From: Gaoshiqia sp050178015
GTDB taxonomy: Bacteria > Bacteroidota > Bacteroidia > Bacteroidales > Prolixibacteraceae
Assembly (NCBI GenBank): GCA_050178015.1
Contig: JBFXGM010000007.1
Coordinates: forward strand, 62,001 to 126,000
Direction: 5' to 3'
DNA: 64,000 nucleotides
Shown: positions 1 through 8,440 of the stretch, one piece after another
Layout: every line of letters begins with the position of its first letter
Position numbering within the stretch: position 1 is the first letter of the stretch
Program-made: the position numbers and the translations under genes
Notes under the pieces: model-generated
Told to the model about the DNA's origin: nothing
Seen by the model: only the letters and a program-made list of their open reading frames with translations
Database searches by the model: none

Positions 1-2817
1 CGCATAATCGACCAAGATAATGCCATTACGGACAACGATGCCTGCCAATCCCATAAGTCCGATGAAAGAAGTCATGCCAAAAGGGTAACCGGTAAGTTTC
101 AAACCCAAGGCGGCACCCAGAATACTCATCAGCATGGTAGACATGACCAGCAAAGCCCGCCGGGTTGTTTTAAACTGGACAATCAGAATGAAGAAAATAA
201 TTAAAATGCTGGTTACCAGTGAGTAACTGAGTGGTATCATATTTCTGACGGACGCTTCATGATCGCCCCCATATTCCAGAGAAAGGCCGGCAGGTAGGTT
301 CAATTGGTCGATTTTTGGCCTTACTGTCTTGAGGACGTTAGAAGGAATGAGATCACCTTGAATATCGGCTTTCACTGTGATGGTGCGTACTCCGTTTCTC
401 CGGGCGATGCTTCCTTCTGTCCATTCGGGTTGCAAAGAGGCAATTGAACGGAGTGGCAAGGATTCCATCGTCAGGGGAGACGACACGTAATGATTTCCCA
501 GGTCGTCAATGTTGTCTCGCTGATCTTCCGGGTTCAATAAAACTACGCTTACCGGGTAATCGTCTTCCCAAATGGTTGTTACGGGAAGCCCGTCCAGCGA
601 AGTCATTAACGATGCAGCAACCAGCGTTTTGGCGTATCCAAGCTGGGAGGCTTTATTCTGGTCGAGCTGTACGCTGATTCCCTGTCTCATTTCGCCCCAA
701 TCGTTTCGTACCCAAGTAAAACCAGAATTGGCCTTAAGGATCTGTTCCACTTTTTCGGCCGTTTGCTTCAAATCAACCAGGTTGTCGCCTGAAACGCGCA
801 CTTCAATTGGCGCTTCAAAATCTTCAAGCGCCAGTTGTTTCCATTTAACAACCGCTTCGGGAAAGATATGGCTGTATTTTTCGGAGTATTCGTGCAATAT
901 TTCAATGGTTGCTTCATTCGAGATCGTGTTGACCATTAATTGTCCAAAATTTTTGGCAGGCATGTGCGGAGCATACAAATCGTTGAAGCGGGGGGAGCCT
1001 GTACCTACAAAACCAGCAACATTGGTTACACGTTCATCTTGTAAAAGCAACTTTTCCAAACTGTCAACCACTGCTTCTGTCTTTTTTAGAGAAGATCCTT
1101 CGGGCAAATAGATCTCAACCGGAAACTGGCTACGTTCCATGGCCGGAAATAGTTTTTGGTCCACGCTCATAAAGATCAAAACTCCTAAAATGACCGACAA
1201 AGCTCCTAATGCCAGTGTTGTTTTAGCATTTCTGAAAGTCCAGTCCAGCATGGAATCATAAGTATTCTGAACCCGGTCGAGAAAACTTTTTTTATCATTT
1301 CCGCTTTCTGACTGTTGTTTGTGCAATCCGTTTTTGATGAACACGTAACACATGAACGGCACGAGAAAAATTGCCACAATCATGGAAACTCCCAAAGCAA
1401 TGCCAATGGTTAGCGGAAAGGTGCCAATGAAATCGCCGCCCATTCCAGCCAGAAAAAGCATCATGGGAAAGAAAGCCACAATAATAGCGGCTGTGGCCGA
1501 CAGTACCGGGATGAACAATTCGGTCGCTGCTTTCCAAGCAGCATCCCAAGGTCTTTCATGTTGGTCGAGCTTTTCAATGTGGCTGTCGATCACCACAATA
1601 GCATTATCGACCACCATCCCAAGCACCACGATCAAGCCAGCCAGCGACACAATATGTAGTTGAATGCCTACCAGTTGCATAATACCGAGTGTGATCAATA
1701 CTGATACCGGAATGGTGGCACCAGCCACTGCAGCAACGCGGAAAGGCAATAAAATCATGGTGACTATAATCACAGCCAGGATAGCCATGAGAAATTCAAC
1801 CATAAAATGTGAAATGGAATGATCGACCACGTCAGGCAGATCGGAAATAATGTTGATTTTTACGTCATTGGCTGTTTGATCGGTGAATTTTGCCAATGTT
1901 TCCTTCACATCGTTGCCGAATTGGACAATGTTGTTGCCTTTTTGCATTTCGAGCGAAAGCAGCAAGGCGTTGTTACCATTGTTGCGGATATAGCTGTCCG
2001 GGTCTTCATACTTCCGTTCAACATAGGCAATGTCTTTTATCCTGACTATATTTCCTGTCGGATCAGTATAAATGATCTGGTTTAGCAGATCGTCTTCCGA
2101 CTCAAAACGTGGAGGCAAATGAACCGGAAGAACCAATTGTCCGTTATCCAATTCGCCCGAATAAATCAGCGATTCCTGGATTTTAAACGAGGCAAAGATT
2201 GTGGTAGGATCCACATTGTATTCATTTAGTTTTTCCTGCCTAAGGCGCACGTAAATCTTTTCATGCTGCGTTCCATACCGTTTTATTTTCGAAACGGAAC
2301 TGATCTTCCGGATATCAGACTCCAAATCTTTCAACACTTCTTCCAGTTCGCGGTACGACTTCTTTTCCGACGACATGGTAATCAGCAGGGCCGAAGTGTC
2401 GCCAAAATCGTTGCTTCCAACCAGGGCAAGCACCCCGGTTGGCAGCTGCATTTTCATTTCTTCCAATCCATGCCGCAACTTCGACCAAAACTGGTCGGCA
2501 TTCCGCACATCGTCGTTCAATTCCACAAAAATCGTCATCATGCCTTGGCTGGAACTGGACTGGGTCTTTTTTTTGTTGACTTCTTCGTAACCGAAAATGT
2601 AGTTCTCAACGGCTGTTGTCAGTTGTTCTTCCACCTCAAGCGAAGTAGCGCCAGGGTAAATTCCCACAACAACTCCTTTCCTGATGGTAAACTCAGGGTA
2701 TTCGCGGCGGGGCATATTTTTTAGTGCAAAGATTCCGAGAACCATCATGCACAGTACAAATGCCAGGATAATCTGCCGGTATTTCATGGCAGCTTCCACC
2801 AAATTTATTTTTTTCAT
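1..2817 (-). CDS. RND efflux permease (AcrB/HAE1 type), 3' end cut by window edge
   Basis: Inner-membrane proton-driven pump subunit of a tripartite efflux system. I translated it from an ATG at 2815-2817; 939 codons are open to the window edge, where about 80 C-terminal residues of the usual 1020-1040 are missing. The N-terminus (MKKINLVEAAMKYRQ) begins the first membrane helix, followed by the porter motif MPRREYPEF. The central membrane block carries GMVVDNAIVVID with the conserved TM4 aspartate of proton-relay RND pumps. Near the edge the reading ends in RNGIVLVDYA, the typical TM10-11 region. It lies 97 nt after the adaptor gene in the same direction, so the two are probably co-transcribed under the TetR gene upstream. 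Substrate cannot be told; drug/detergent export is the family norm. It may be chromosomal or element cargo. Confidence 0.95.
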   Translation of the reverse strand, partial: MKKINLVEAAMKYRQIILAFVLCMMVLGIFALKNMPRREYPEFTIRKGVVVGIYPGATSLEVEEQLTTAVENYIFGYEEVNKKKTQSSSSQGMMTIFVELNDDVRNADQFWSKLRHGLEEMKMQLPTGVLALVGSNDFGDTSALLITMSSEKKSYRELEEVLKDLESDIRKISSVSKIKRYGTQHEKIYVRLRQEKLNEYNVDPTTIFASFKIQESLIYSGELDNGQLVLPVHLPPRFESEDDLLNQIIYTDPTGNIVRIKDIAYVERKYEDPDSYIRNNGNNALLLSLEMQKGNNIVQFGNDVKETLAKFTDQTANDVKINIISDLPDVVDHSISHFMVEFLMAILAVIIVTMILLPFRVAAVAGATIPVSVLITLGIMQLVGIQLHIVSLAGLIVVLGMVVDNAIVVIDSHIEKLDQHERPWDAAWKAATELFIPVLSATAAIIVAFFPMMLFLAGMGGDFIGTFPLTIGIALGVSMIVAIFLVPFMCYVFIKNGLHKQQSESGNDKKSFLDRVQNTYDSMLDWTFRNAKTTLALGALSVILGVLIFMSVDQKLFPAMERSQFPVEIYLPEGSSLKKTEAVVDSLEKLLLQDERVTNVAGFVGTGSPRFNDLYAPHMPAKNFGQLMVNTISNEATIEILHEYSEKYSHIFPEAVVKWKQLALEDFEAPIEVRVSGDNLVDLKQTAEKVEQILKANSGFTWVRNDWGEMRQGISVQLDQNKASQLGYAKTLVAASLMTSLDGLPVTTIWEDDYPVSVVLLNPEDQRDNIDDLGNHYVSSPLTMESLPLRSIASLQPEWTEGSIARRNGVRTITVKADIQGDLIPSNVLKTVRPKIDQLNLPAGLSLEYGGDHEASVRNMIPLSYSLVTSILIIFFILIVQFKTTRRALLVMSTMLMSILGAALGLKLTGYPFGMTSFIGLMGLAGIVVRNGIILVDYA

Positions 2818-2914
2818 CGTGTTTCCATTTAAAAAGGATAGCCCAAACAACTCGAAGTGCGTAAGAGGAATCGGGGACTCAGGGATTGTTGTTTGGCGCT
2901 GTCCTTTTATATTG

Positions 2915-3952
2915 TTAGTTGAATTTGATCATCGAATTGTCGGATAACTTGTGCTGCCCTTCAACTACAAACCACTCACCCGGACTAAGTCCGGCCATAA
3001 TACAAAGTTGGTTGTTGATGATTCCTGAAGTTTCGATTGTCTGCCGCTTTGCCCGCTTGGATTGTTTGTCAACAACAAACAGGTAGTTGCCATTTTGCGC
3101 GTCTTTCATAACCGATTGCATGGGTACCAGCAAACCCGGCGTACTCCCCTCAACCGGCATTTCGATTTCGCATACCATCCCGGGCCTGAGGGTCATGTCA
3201 TGATTCAGGATTTTCAGTTTTACTTCGAAGGTCTTTGAAATCTGGTTGGCTACCACCCCAACTTTATCGACGACAGCTTTATATTCCTGGCCGTTCAAAG
3301 CCGAAAAGCGCACGGTGGCAATTTGTCCTTTTTGTATTTTATTGATTTCTGTGTCAGGCACCGAAATGCGTACCTGGATATCATCGGCCGAAATTAGTTT
3401 AAAAGCACCTACTCCAGGCATCACATTGACTCCCTCTTCAATGTTCCTGACGCTGATCACCCCGTCTTCGGGCGCCATGACCATGCAATTTTTCAAAGCT
3501 TCCTTTGCAATATTTGCTGAAGAGTTGGCTTGTTCAAGCTTGGCCTTCACTTCTTCCCATTTTATTTCTGGCAAACTGCCATTGTCGTACACGGTTTTCA
3601 GCCGGTTATAAGCATCTTGTGCCTGTCTCTGCATCGATAAAGTCGCATCGTACGAACTTTGTACCGAAGTTTTGTCCAGCTCAGCCAGCACTTGCCCTTT
3701 GCGAACCTGGCTTCCTTCATCAACATAGATGCGGGCTACTTTCCCGGGTAACTGAAAGCTTAACGGGATGGTCAGGGCAGGCCCCGATATGCCGCTATAT
3801 TTAAGCATAGCCCTGTCGCTTTGTATTTTTGCCTCAATAACTTTCACAGGGATTGCAGTTTCCTGACTTTCCTTGGCGTTTTCTGCTTGCTCATTCTGTG
3901 AGCAACTCGCAACCAGCAATCCAATCGTTAAAATAAGAATCTGTTTTTTCAT
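2915..3952 (-). CDS. RND efflux periplasmic adaptor lipoprotein (HlyD/AcrA family)
   Basis: Membrane fusion protein that joins the RND pump to an outer-membrane channel. It has 345 residues, normal for the family. Residues 1-17 form a lipoprotein signal ending in VASC, with Cys17 the lipidated residue. A lipoyl/barrel-sandwich half begins near residue 70 (VDEGSQVRKGQVLAELD), a coiled coil covers about 100-150, and the second lipoyl half (MAPEDGVISVRNIEEGVNVMPG) follows. The beta-barrel and membrane-proximal domains fill the remainder. The permease follows directly. No outer-membrane TolC-like gene is in the window, so the channel must come from elsewhere. Two similar TTTTAGTCGA sites lie in its upstream gap and are candidate TetR operators. 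Confidence 0.93.
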   Translation of the reverse strand: MKKQILILTIGLLVASCSQNEQAENAKESQETAIPVKVIEAKIQSDRAMLKYSGISGPALTIPLSFQLPGKVARIYVDEGSQVRKGQVLAELDKTSVQSSYDATLSMQRQAQDAYNRLKTVYDNGSLPEIKWEEVKAKLEQANSSANIAKEALKNCMVMAPEDGVISVRNIEEGVNVMPGVGAFKLISADDIQVRISVPDTEINKIQKGQIATVRFSALNGQEYKAVVDKVGVVANQISKTFEVKLKILNHDMTLRPGMVCEIEMPVEGSTPGLLVPMQSVMKDAQNGNYLFVVDKQSKRAKRQTIETSGIINNQLCIMAGLSPGEWFVVEGQHKLSDNSMIKFN

Positions 3953-3987
3953 TGTTACATATTTGTTCGTTCGAAATACTATATTAG

Positions 3988-4104
3988 TTTTTTAGTCGAT
4001 TTTTGACATAAAAAAATGCCTAACCCAAATCATCATTTCATATATTAAAGTCCTTCCAATTCTAGTCATTAAAACTATAGTGGTATTTTAGTCGACATTT
4101 GATA
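3988..4104 (-). promoter_or_regulatory. Paired TTTTAGTCGA sites upstream of the adaptor gene
   Basis: The gap between tetR and the adaptor gene holds TTTTTTAGTCGATTTTTGA (3988-4006) and ATTTTAGTCGACATTTGATA (4085-4104). Both share TTTTAGTCGA(T/C)(A/T)TTTGA in the same orientation, about 97 nt apart. An ATTAGTTTTT stretch precedes the first copy and recurs beside the palindrome in front of tetR. This is what a local repressor binding its target promoter would need, but the assignment to TetR is inference from position. Confidence 0.4.
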
Positions 4105-4108
4105 AAAA

Positions 4109-4690
4109 TTAACAAAATATTTTAGGGGTGACCAGGTTTACAATCCGGATCATCTTCTCTTCATTGTAAAAGCCGTCCTTCTCAATTCCATACTGAACAA
4201 GGCCATAAAACGAGGCCAGAAGCATTTCTGCCAGCCAAGGAATATCCTCTTTAGCAGTTTCCTTAAATTCACCGGAATCAAAACCGTCCTCCAGAATACA
4301 AACAATATAAGCCTGCTCGAACTCCATCATTTTTAGAAAGTGCATTCTCGCAACTTCCTTAGAGCTACTTTCTTGCTTCAATACCCGGTAAATGTTCACT
4401 TTATTAATGGCTTCCTTATGAAATTCGAGGATGTAGGTATTAAGTTTGGCAATCATGCCTTCATGTTCTTCCACCTTGTTCTTGACATGCCTTCTCAGAT
4501 TGAACATTTCCATTTGGATCACCTCGTCAAAGACTTCTTCCTTGCTTTTGAAATAATGGTAAAGGGTACTTTTGGCTTTCCCGCAAGCTGCTGCTATCTC
4601 GTCCATCGTGGTTTTCTTTAACCCGTACTGCTGGAATAATAGTTGTGCCTGAACTAAAATTTCATCCTTTATAATCTCATCTTTCTCCAT
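4109..4690 (-). CDS. TetR/AcrR family transcriptional regulator
   Basis: Predicted repressor of the adjacent efflux genes. It is 193 residues long, typical for TetR. The N-terminal DNA-binding domain (about residues 8-56) contains the helix-turn-helix (T)TMDEIAAACGKAKSTLYHYFKSKEEVF, with the family signature around STLYHYF. The C-terminal all-helical ligand domain has no strong signature. The gene is transcribed in the same direction as the efflux genes, 156 nt upstream of the adaptor, rather than divergently, so autoregulation and repression of the downstream promoter would use separate operators. A palindrome is present in its own promoter region. Confidence 0.93.
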   Translation of the reverse strand: MEKDEIIKDEILVQAQLLFQQYGLKKTTMDEIAAACGKAKSTLYHYFKSKEEVFDEVIQMEMFNLRRHVKNKVEEHEGMIAKLNTYILEFHKEAINKVNIYRVLKQESSSKEVARMHFLKMMEFEQAYIVCILEDGFDSGEFKETAKEDIPWLAEMLLASFYGLVQYGIEKDGFYNEEKMIRIVNLVTPKIFC

Positions 4691-4720
4691 TCTGAATACT
4701 ATTTATCGACCAAATTAGTT

Positions 4721-4734
4721 TTTCGGTAGCGAAA
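4721..4734 (-). promoter_or_regulatory. Palindrome upstream of tetR, candidate autoregulatory operator
   Basis: TTTCGGTAGCGAAA is an inverted repeat (TTTCG-N4-CGAAA) 31 nt before the tetR start codon. It is preceded by ATTAGTTTTT, which also precedes the TAGTCGA site upstream of the adaptor gene. A single TATCGACC half-like site lies between the palindrome and the start codon (4704-4711). The role is inferred from location and shared sequence only. Confidence 0.35.
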
Positions 4735-5018
4735 CTAGAGAAAAATATTGATAGGTTCCAAATTTTTTCTTTGAAAAAACCTATTTCAATCAAATTGTTA
4801 ACACTCCAAATACATACTTGCTTGATACGAACGGTAATTTCTTGTATGGCAGAGAAAAACTCATATTGGAGAAGATGGTAGAGTTAAAAGATATTAATAG
4901 TATTCTTCATAAAACAGTATTCTCCGGTACAAAAAACAAAATGGATGCCCCTTTTTGGTTCCACAGGTTAGCCATAATCTATTATTAGTTTTCACTTTGA
5001 ATTTGCTCATAAAACAAT
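4735..5018. other. AT-rich gap between tetR and the restriction operon
   Basis: No convincing gene. It holds an imperfect hairpin at 4751-4784 (arms ATAGGTT/AACCTAT with TTTTTTC/GAAAAAA inside) that could terminate the leftward restriction operon, although the T-run after it is weak. A sequence TTGAATTTGC at 4997-5006 loosely resembles the core of CTnDOT-type attachment sites, but I saw no exact partner at the integrase end. This gap is one place where the left end of the mobile element might lie. Confidence 0.3.
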
Positions 5019-5456
5019 TTATGAGTGCCACCTTGGCTTAGCCCCGTGTTTTAGTTTGTAGTTGCTAAGCAGAATCCCTTCGACATCCGTTGGGAACTCT
5101 CGATGCTCATCATCGTAGGTTACCCACCAATAAACAATGATTTTCTGAATTCCTTCAAGTTTCATTTGTTTGGGCCAGGCATTTTTGCGTTTAACCTTTC
5201 CAAATCCTGGATGATAGCCATTGACCAAGCGGTCTTTCATTCCACCTATTCCACTACGTCGTGTTTTTAATGATCCATCTGCATTCCGTTGCCCGCTTGA
5301 TCCGATGTAGATTAGACTGCGACGCTCTCCTAAGGTCTCATAAATTAAGTAGACTCCACTTTGACTTGTTGGAGCATTGCATTTCTGTTCAAGTGACTCC
5401 GAAGGTGAGAATTCAAAATGCCCCTTGATTTTATATTTATCTAATAGCTCTATCAT
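5019..5456 (-). CDS. GIY-YIG domain protein at the end of the restriction operon
   Basis: A 145-residue protein with the GIY-YIG nuclease layout. GVYLIY (about residue 34) stands for the GIY strand, LIYIGSSG for the YIG strand, DRLVNGYH supplies the conserved arginine, and VEGILLSNY the metal-binding glutamate followed by an asparagine. That matches the catalytic order G(I/V)Y...YIG...R...E...N of homing and repair nucleases of this fold. Its start overlaps the stop of the hsdM-S gene by 4 nt (ATGA), so it is translationally coupled and the last gene of a four-gene operon. GIY-YIG proteins are not standard type I subunits. It could be an accessory nuclease or a DNA-binding helper. Function is not known. 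Confidence 0.75.
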   Translation of the reverse strand: MIELLDKYKIKGHFEFSPSESLEQKCNAPTSQSGVYLIYETLGERRSLIYIGSSGQRNADGSLKTRRSGIGGMKDRLVNGYHPGFGKVKRKNAWPKQMKLEGIQKIIVYWWVTYDDEHREFPTDVEGILLSNYKLKHGAKPRWHS

Positions 5457-7450
5457 ACGTCCATATCTTTTTCTTTCGACCTCAGTGCCTCCCTGAGCGA
5501 TGTGATAATCATCTTCTCCGCATCTAAAGAAGATTTTTGAAGTGTTTGCCTCAGCCGCTCACATTTTTCCATTAGATATACCAGTTCTTCTTGCTTTTCT
5601 AATGGTGGGACTTTGATATTAACGGTCTTGATCTTTGCAACCGACAGTGAAACATTTGCCATTCCTTTCATTAACGGGACTAAAAGCTCTTCTTTAAAGT
5701 TATTTAAGTAGTAATAAAGATATTTGGCAGATATTTCCGACTTCTCTTTTGGTAAAGCTGCGGCTAGAATTGAACCTAACGCAAATTTTCCAGATTGATA
5801 GTGTACTCTTTTTAATGACGCATGACCATGACCGCTTGAAGAAACCAAAGGAATACAGACTGCTTCGGCATCAAACTGAAAAGAGTTGTGAGAACCTCTC
5901 TCTTCAGCTGTTGTCACTAAAGGGTAAACACCATCAATAGCTGTTTTGATTCCTGTATTTCCTTTAATAACATCACATAATTGCCCAATAGTCTTACATT
6001 GATACTCCTCAATTTTAGTAAAGGAATTGTCGATGTCTTGAATGTCCGAATGAATATTTGAAAGATCATTGTTCAATTCTTCAAGTAGAGAATTCGAAGA
6101 ATCGGTCATATCTTCAATACAGGCACTCGGATTCTTAATATCTAAGTCAAAATTTCTTTTCCTAATTTTGTCTATAGAAACTTTCCATGCAAATTCGTGT
6201 TCTTTTCTATCGTTCCACCACGCCCTAATTTCTTCAAACTCTGAAATCTGTAATGGTTTTGTTTTTGAATAACTTTTAATGTCATCGGGATACGTATGTT
6301 GGTAATACCAAATTTCATGCGTTGGTTCTCCCTTAGTGAAGAACAATAAGTTAGTTGCGACAGTTGCATATGGCTTAAAGACAGAATTCGGTAAACGAAT
6401 AATTGTGTGAAGATTACAATCCTGAAGAAATCTCTCTCTTATCCGTTGTTTTACCCCATCGCCGGTAAGCGAGCCATCGGGCAATACGATACCGGCACGT
6501 CCTCCTTGTTTCAGTAAATGAATCATCAATACCAGAAACAGGTCGGCGCTTTCTTTGGTGCGGAAGTTCTGCGGGAAGTTATTCTCATTGCTGTTGGCCA
6601 CAATACCACCAAAAGGCGGATTGGCCAGAATTGCGTTCACCCGGTTCTTCTCGGTGTAGGCGCTCAGGGGCTGGTCAAGGGAGTCGCGAAAGGTAATGTT
6701 GGGCACGTCCATGTCGTGCAAAATGAGGTTGGTCGTTGCCAGCAAGTAGGGCAATGGCTTGTATTCCCACCCCATCACATTTTGGGCAATACTTTGGTGA
6801 TCCTCTACGCTGTTGGCTTGCTTCTTCAGGTGCTCGATGGCAGCGGTAAGGTAACCACCGGTTCCGCAACTGGGGTCTAAAACTTTCTCGCCCAACTGCG
6901 GATTGATCATTTCGCAAATAAAATGGGTAATAGCCCGGGGCGTGTAAAATTCGCCACTTTTACCGGCGCTTTGCAGTTCCTTCAAAATGGTTTCGTACAA
7001 CTCGCCAAAGGCATGTCGATCCTTCGCAATGTTAAAATCCAGTTCGTTCAGCTTATTCAGCACTTTGCGGATGTTAATGCCGCTTTTCATGTAGTTGTTG
7101 TTTCCCTCGAATACTTCGCGAACAATCAAAGCCCGCTTGTACTGCACATCCTCCGAAGGGATGAGCTGAATATTCCGCAGCGTTGGAAACAGTTTTCGTT
7201 CCACAAACTCCAGCAACTCGTCGCCCGTAATGCCTTCGTCATCGCCGGCCCAGGCATCCCAGTGCAGTTCGGCTGGCACAGGACTGATGTAGTTGTCGTT
7301 CATCAGCTCCAGTTCTTTGTCTTTATCCGAAAATATCTTGAAAAACAACATCCATCCCAACTGCTCAATGCGTTGTGCATCACCGTTTAGTCCGGTGTCC
7401 TGCCACATAATCTTGCGGATGCTGTCAATAATTCCTTTTAAGTTGCTCAT
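5453..7450 (-). CDS. hsdM: Type I methyltransferase with fused specificity domain (HsdM-HsdS)
   Basis: N6-adenine methyltransferase of a type I restriction-modification system. The N-terminal helical HsdM domain (about residues 10-150) is followed by the SAM motif LDPSCGTGGY (191-200) and the catalytic NPPF motif (277-280). About residues 480-660 resemble one HsdS target-recognition half: a TRD running from IGQLCDVIKGN to VAKIKTVNIKVPPLEKQEELV, followed by a helix (CERLRQTLQ) of the HsdS spacer type. Usual HsdM is 480-530 residues, so this 665-residue protein is an M-S fusion with a single TRD. No separate hsdS is in the operon. Dimerisation of two fusions would give a symmetric bipartite target. 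The ATG follows the rhuM stop directly. Confidence 0.9.
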   Translation of the reverse strand: MSNLKGIIDSIRKIMWQDTGLNGDAQRIEQLGWMLFFKIFSDKDKELELMNDNYISPVPAELHWDAWAGDDEGITGDELLEFVERKLFPTLRNIQLIPSEDVQYKRALIVREVFEGNNNYMKSGINIRKVLNKLNELDFNIAKDRHAFGELYETILKELQSAGKSGEFYTPRAITHFICEMINPQLGEKVLDPSCGTGGYLTAAIEHLKKQANSVEDHQSIAQNVMGWEYKPLPYLLATTNLILHDMDVPNITFRDSLDQPLSAYTEKNRVNAILANPPFGGIVANSNENNFPQNFRTKESADLFLVLMIHLLKQGGRAGIVLPDGSLTGDGVKQRIRERFLQDCNLHTIIRLPNSVFKPYATVATNLLFFTKGEPTHEIWYYQHTYPDDIKSYSKTKPLQISEFEEIRAWWNDRKEHEFAWKVSIDKIRKRNFDLDIKNPSACIEDMTDSSNSLLEELNNDLSNIHSDIQDIDNSFTKIEEYQCKTIGQLCDVIKGNTGIKTAIDGVYPLVTTAEERGSHNSFQFDAEAVCIPLVSSSGHGHASLKRVHYQSGKFALGSILAAALPKEKSEISAKYLYYYLNNFKEELLVPLMKGMANVSLSVAKIKTVNIKVPPLEKQEELVYLMEKCERLRQTLQKSSLDAEKMIITSLREALRSKEKDMDV

Positions 7451-8440
7451 TTACCTCTTATTATTTTTAAGTTGCTTGGCTGTTGTGTCAATTGTTTTGA
7501 TAAAATCTTTTTCAACCTGAGAAAGTTCGTTCTTTGTTAATTCTTTGAATTTATCGTATTCAGCGTGGGCTTTTTCCAGGGCTGCCTGATGACTTATTTT
7601 CCCCGCATGGGTTAATATTTCATTTCCTGTCATTGCGAGAAAATCATCCAAACGATCCACCCAATCCTTCATGTACATGGGTTTTCGGTTTATGGCTTGA
7701 AGTTCGGCCATTTCCAGATAGGCTGTAACAATTCGGTTCAATACGTTTAGTTCTTCTTCGTTGAGATAGTTTTTAGCAATCTCTGTTTCTTTTTTTGTCG
7801 GTTTATTCCCTTTGAAAGAGCTTAGCCCCAGGTTGGGTTTGCCAGCGTCGATTCGTTGATAAATGACCTCGGCAGCCGTTTGCCCATGAGCAGCCCAGTG
7901 CATTTTATTTTGCACTGTTTTAAAAAAGGATTGCGAAAGTTCGGTGTTGGGGTCATAGTCAATACTGGTTGCGTAAATGTCGAGCACTTTTCTCCAAAAT
8001 ACCTTTTCCGACGAGCGGATATCCCGGATACGAGCCAACAGTTCGTCAAAATAATTTCCTCCACCGGCTTCTTTCAAGAGCTCATCATTCATGGTGAACC
8101 CTTTTACAATGTATTCTTTGATCAGTGCGGTTGCCCACTTGCGAAATTGCACGCCCCGATGGGATTTAACCCGATAGCCGACGGATATAATTACATCCAG
8201 GTTATAAAACTTGACCGGACGGTCGGATCCACTAATGTGCAAAATTTGCACATTGCTTTCTTCGTCCAATTCACCATCCTTAAATACATTGTTGATGTGC
8301 TTGGTTATAACGCTCCGATCTCGTTGGAACAACTCGCTGATTTGTTCCTGGGATAGCCAGACGGTTTCATTTTCCAACCGGGTCTGAATCTTTGTTTGCC
8401 CGTCTTCCGTTTGGTAAAGAATAATTTCTGAACTCATCAT
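7451..8440 (-). CDS. RhuM family protein inside the restriction operon
   Basis: A 329-residue protein of the virulence RhuM family. Residues 1-110 match the family start: EIILYQTEDGQTKIQTRLENETVWLSQ, then QISELFQRDRSVITKHI, an HTH-like stretch, and VISVGYRVKSHRGVQFRKWAT. The rest is helical, with a charged C-terminus. RhuM genes often sit between type I restriction genes or in defence islands, but their role is unknown. Here the start overlaps the hsdR stop by 4 nt (8437-8440) and the stop abuts the hsdM start, so it is an integral member of the operon. A regulatory or DNA-binding accessory role is inference. Confidence 0.85.
   Translation of the reverse strand: MMSSEIILYQTEDGQTKIQTRLENETVWLSQEQISELFQRDRSVITKHINNVFKDGELDEESNVQILHISGSDRPVKFYNLDVIISVGYRVKSHRGVQFRKWATALIKEYIVKGFTMNDELLKEAGGGNYFDELLARIRDIRSSEKVFWRKVLDIYATSIDYDPNTELSQSFFKTVQNKMHWAAHGQTAAEVIYQRIDAGKPNLGLSSFKGNKPTKKETEIAKNYLNEEELNVLNRIVTAYLEMAELQAINRKPMYMKDWVDRLDDFLAMTGNEILTHAGKISHQAALEKAHAEYDKFKELTKNELSQVEKDFIKTIDTTAKQLKNNKR

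Noticed and set aside
4997..5006. TTGAATTTGC as the left attachment core of the element
   Set aside because: It matches the CTnDOT-type core only loosely and has no identical partner near the integrase.
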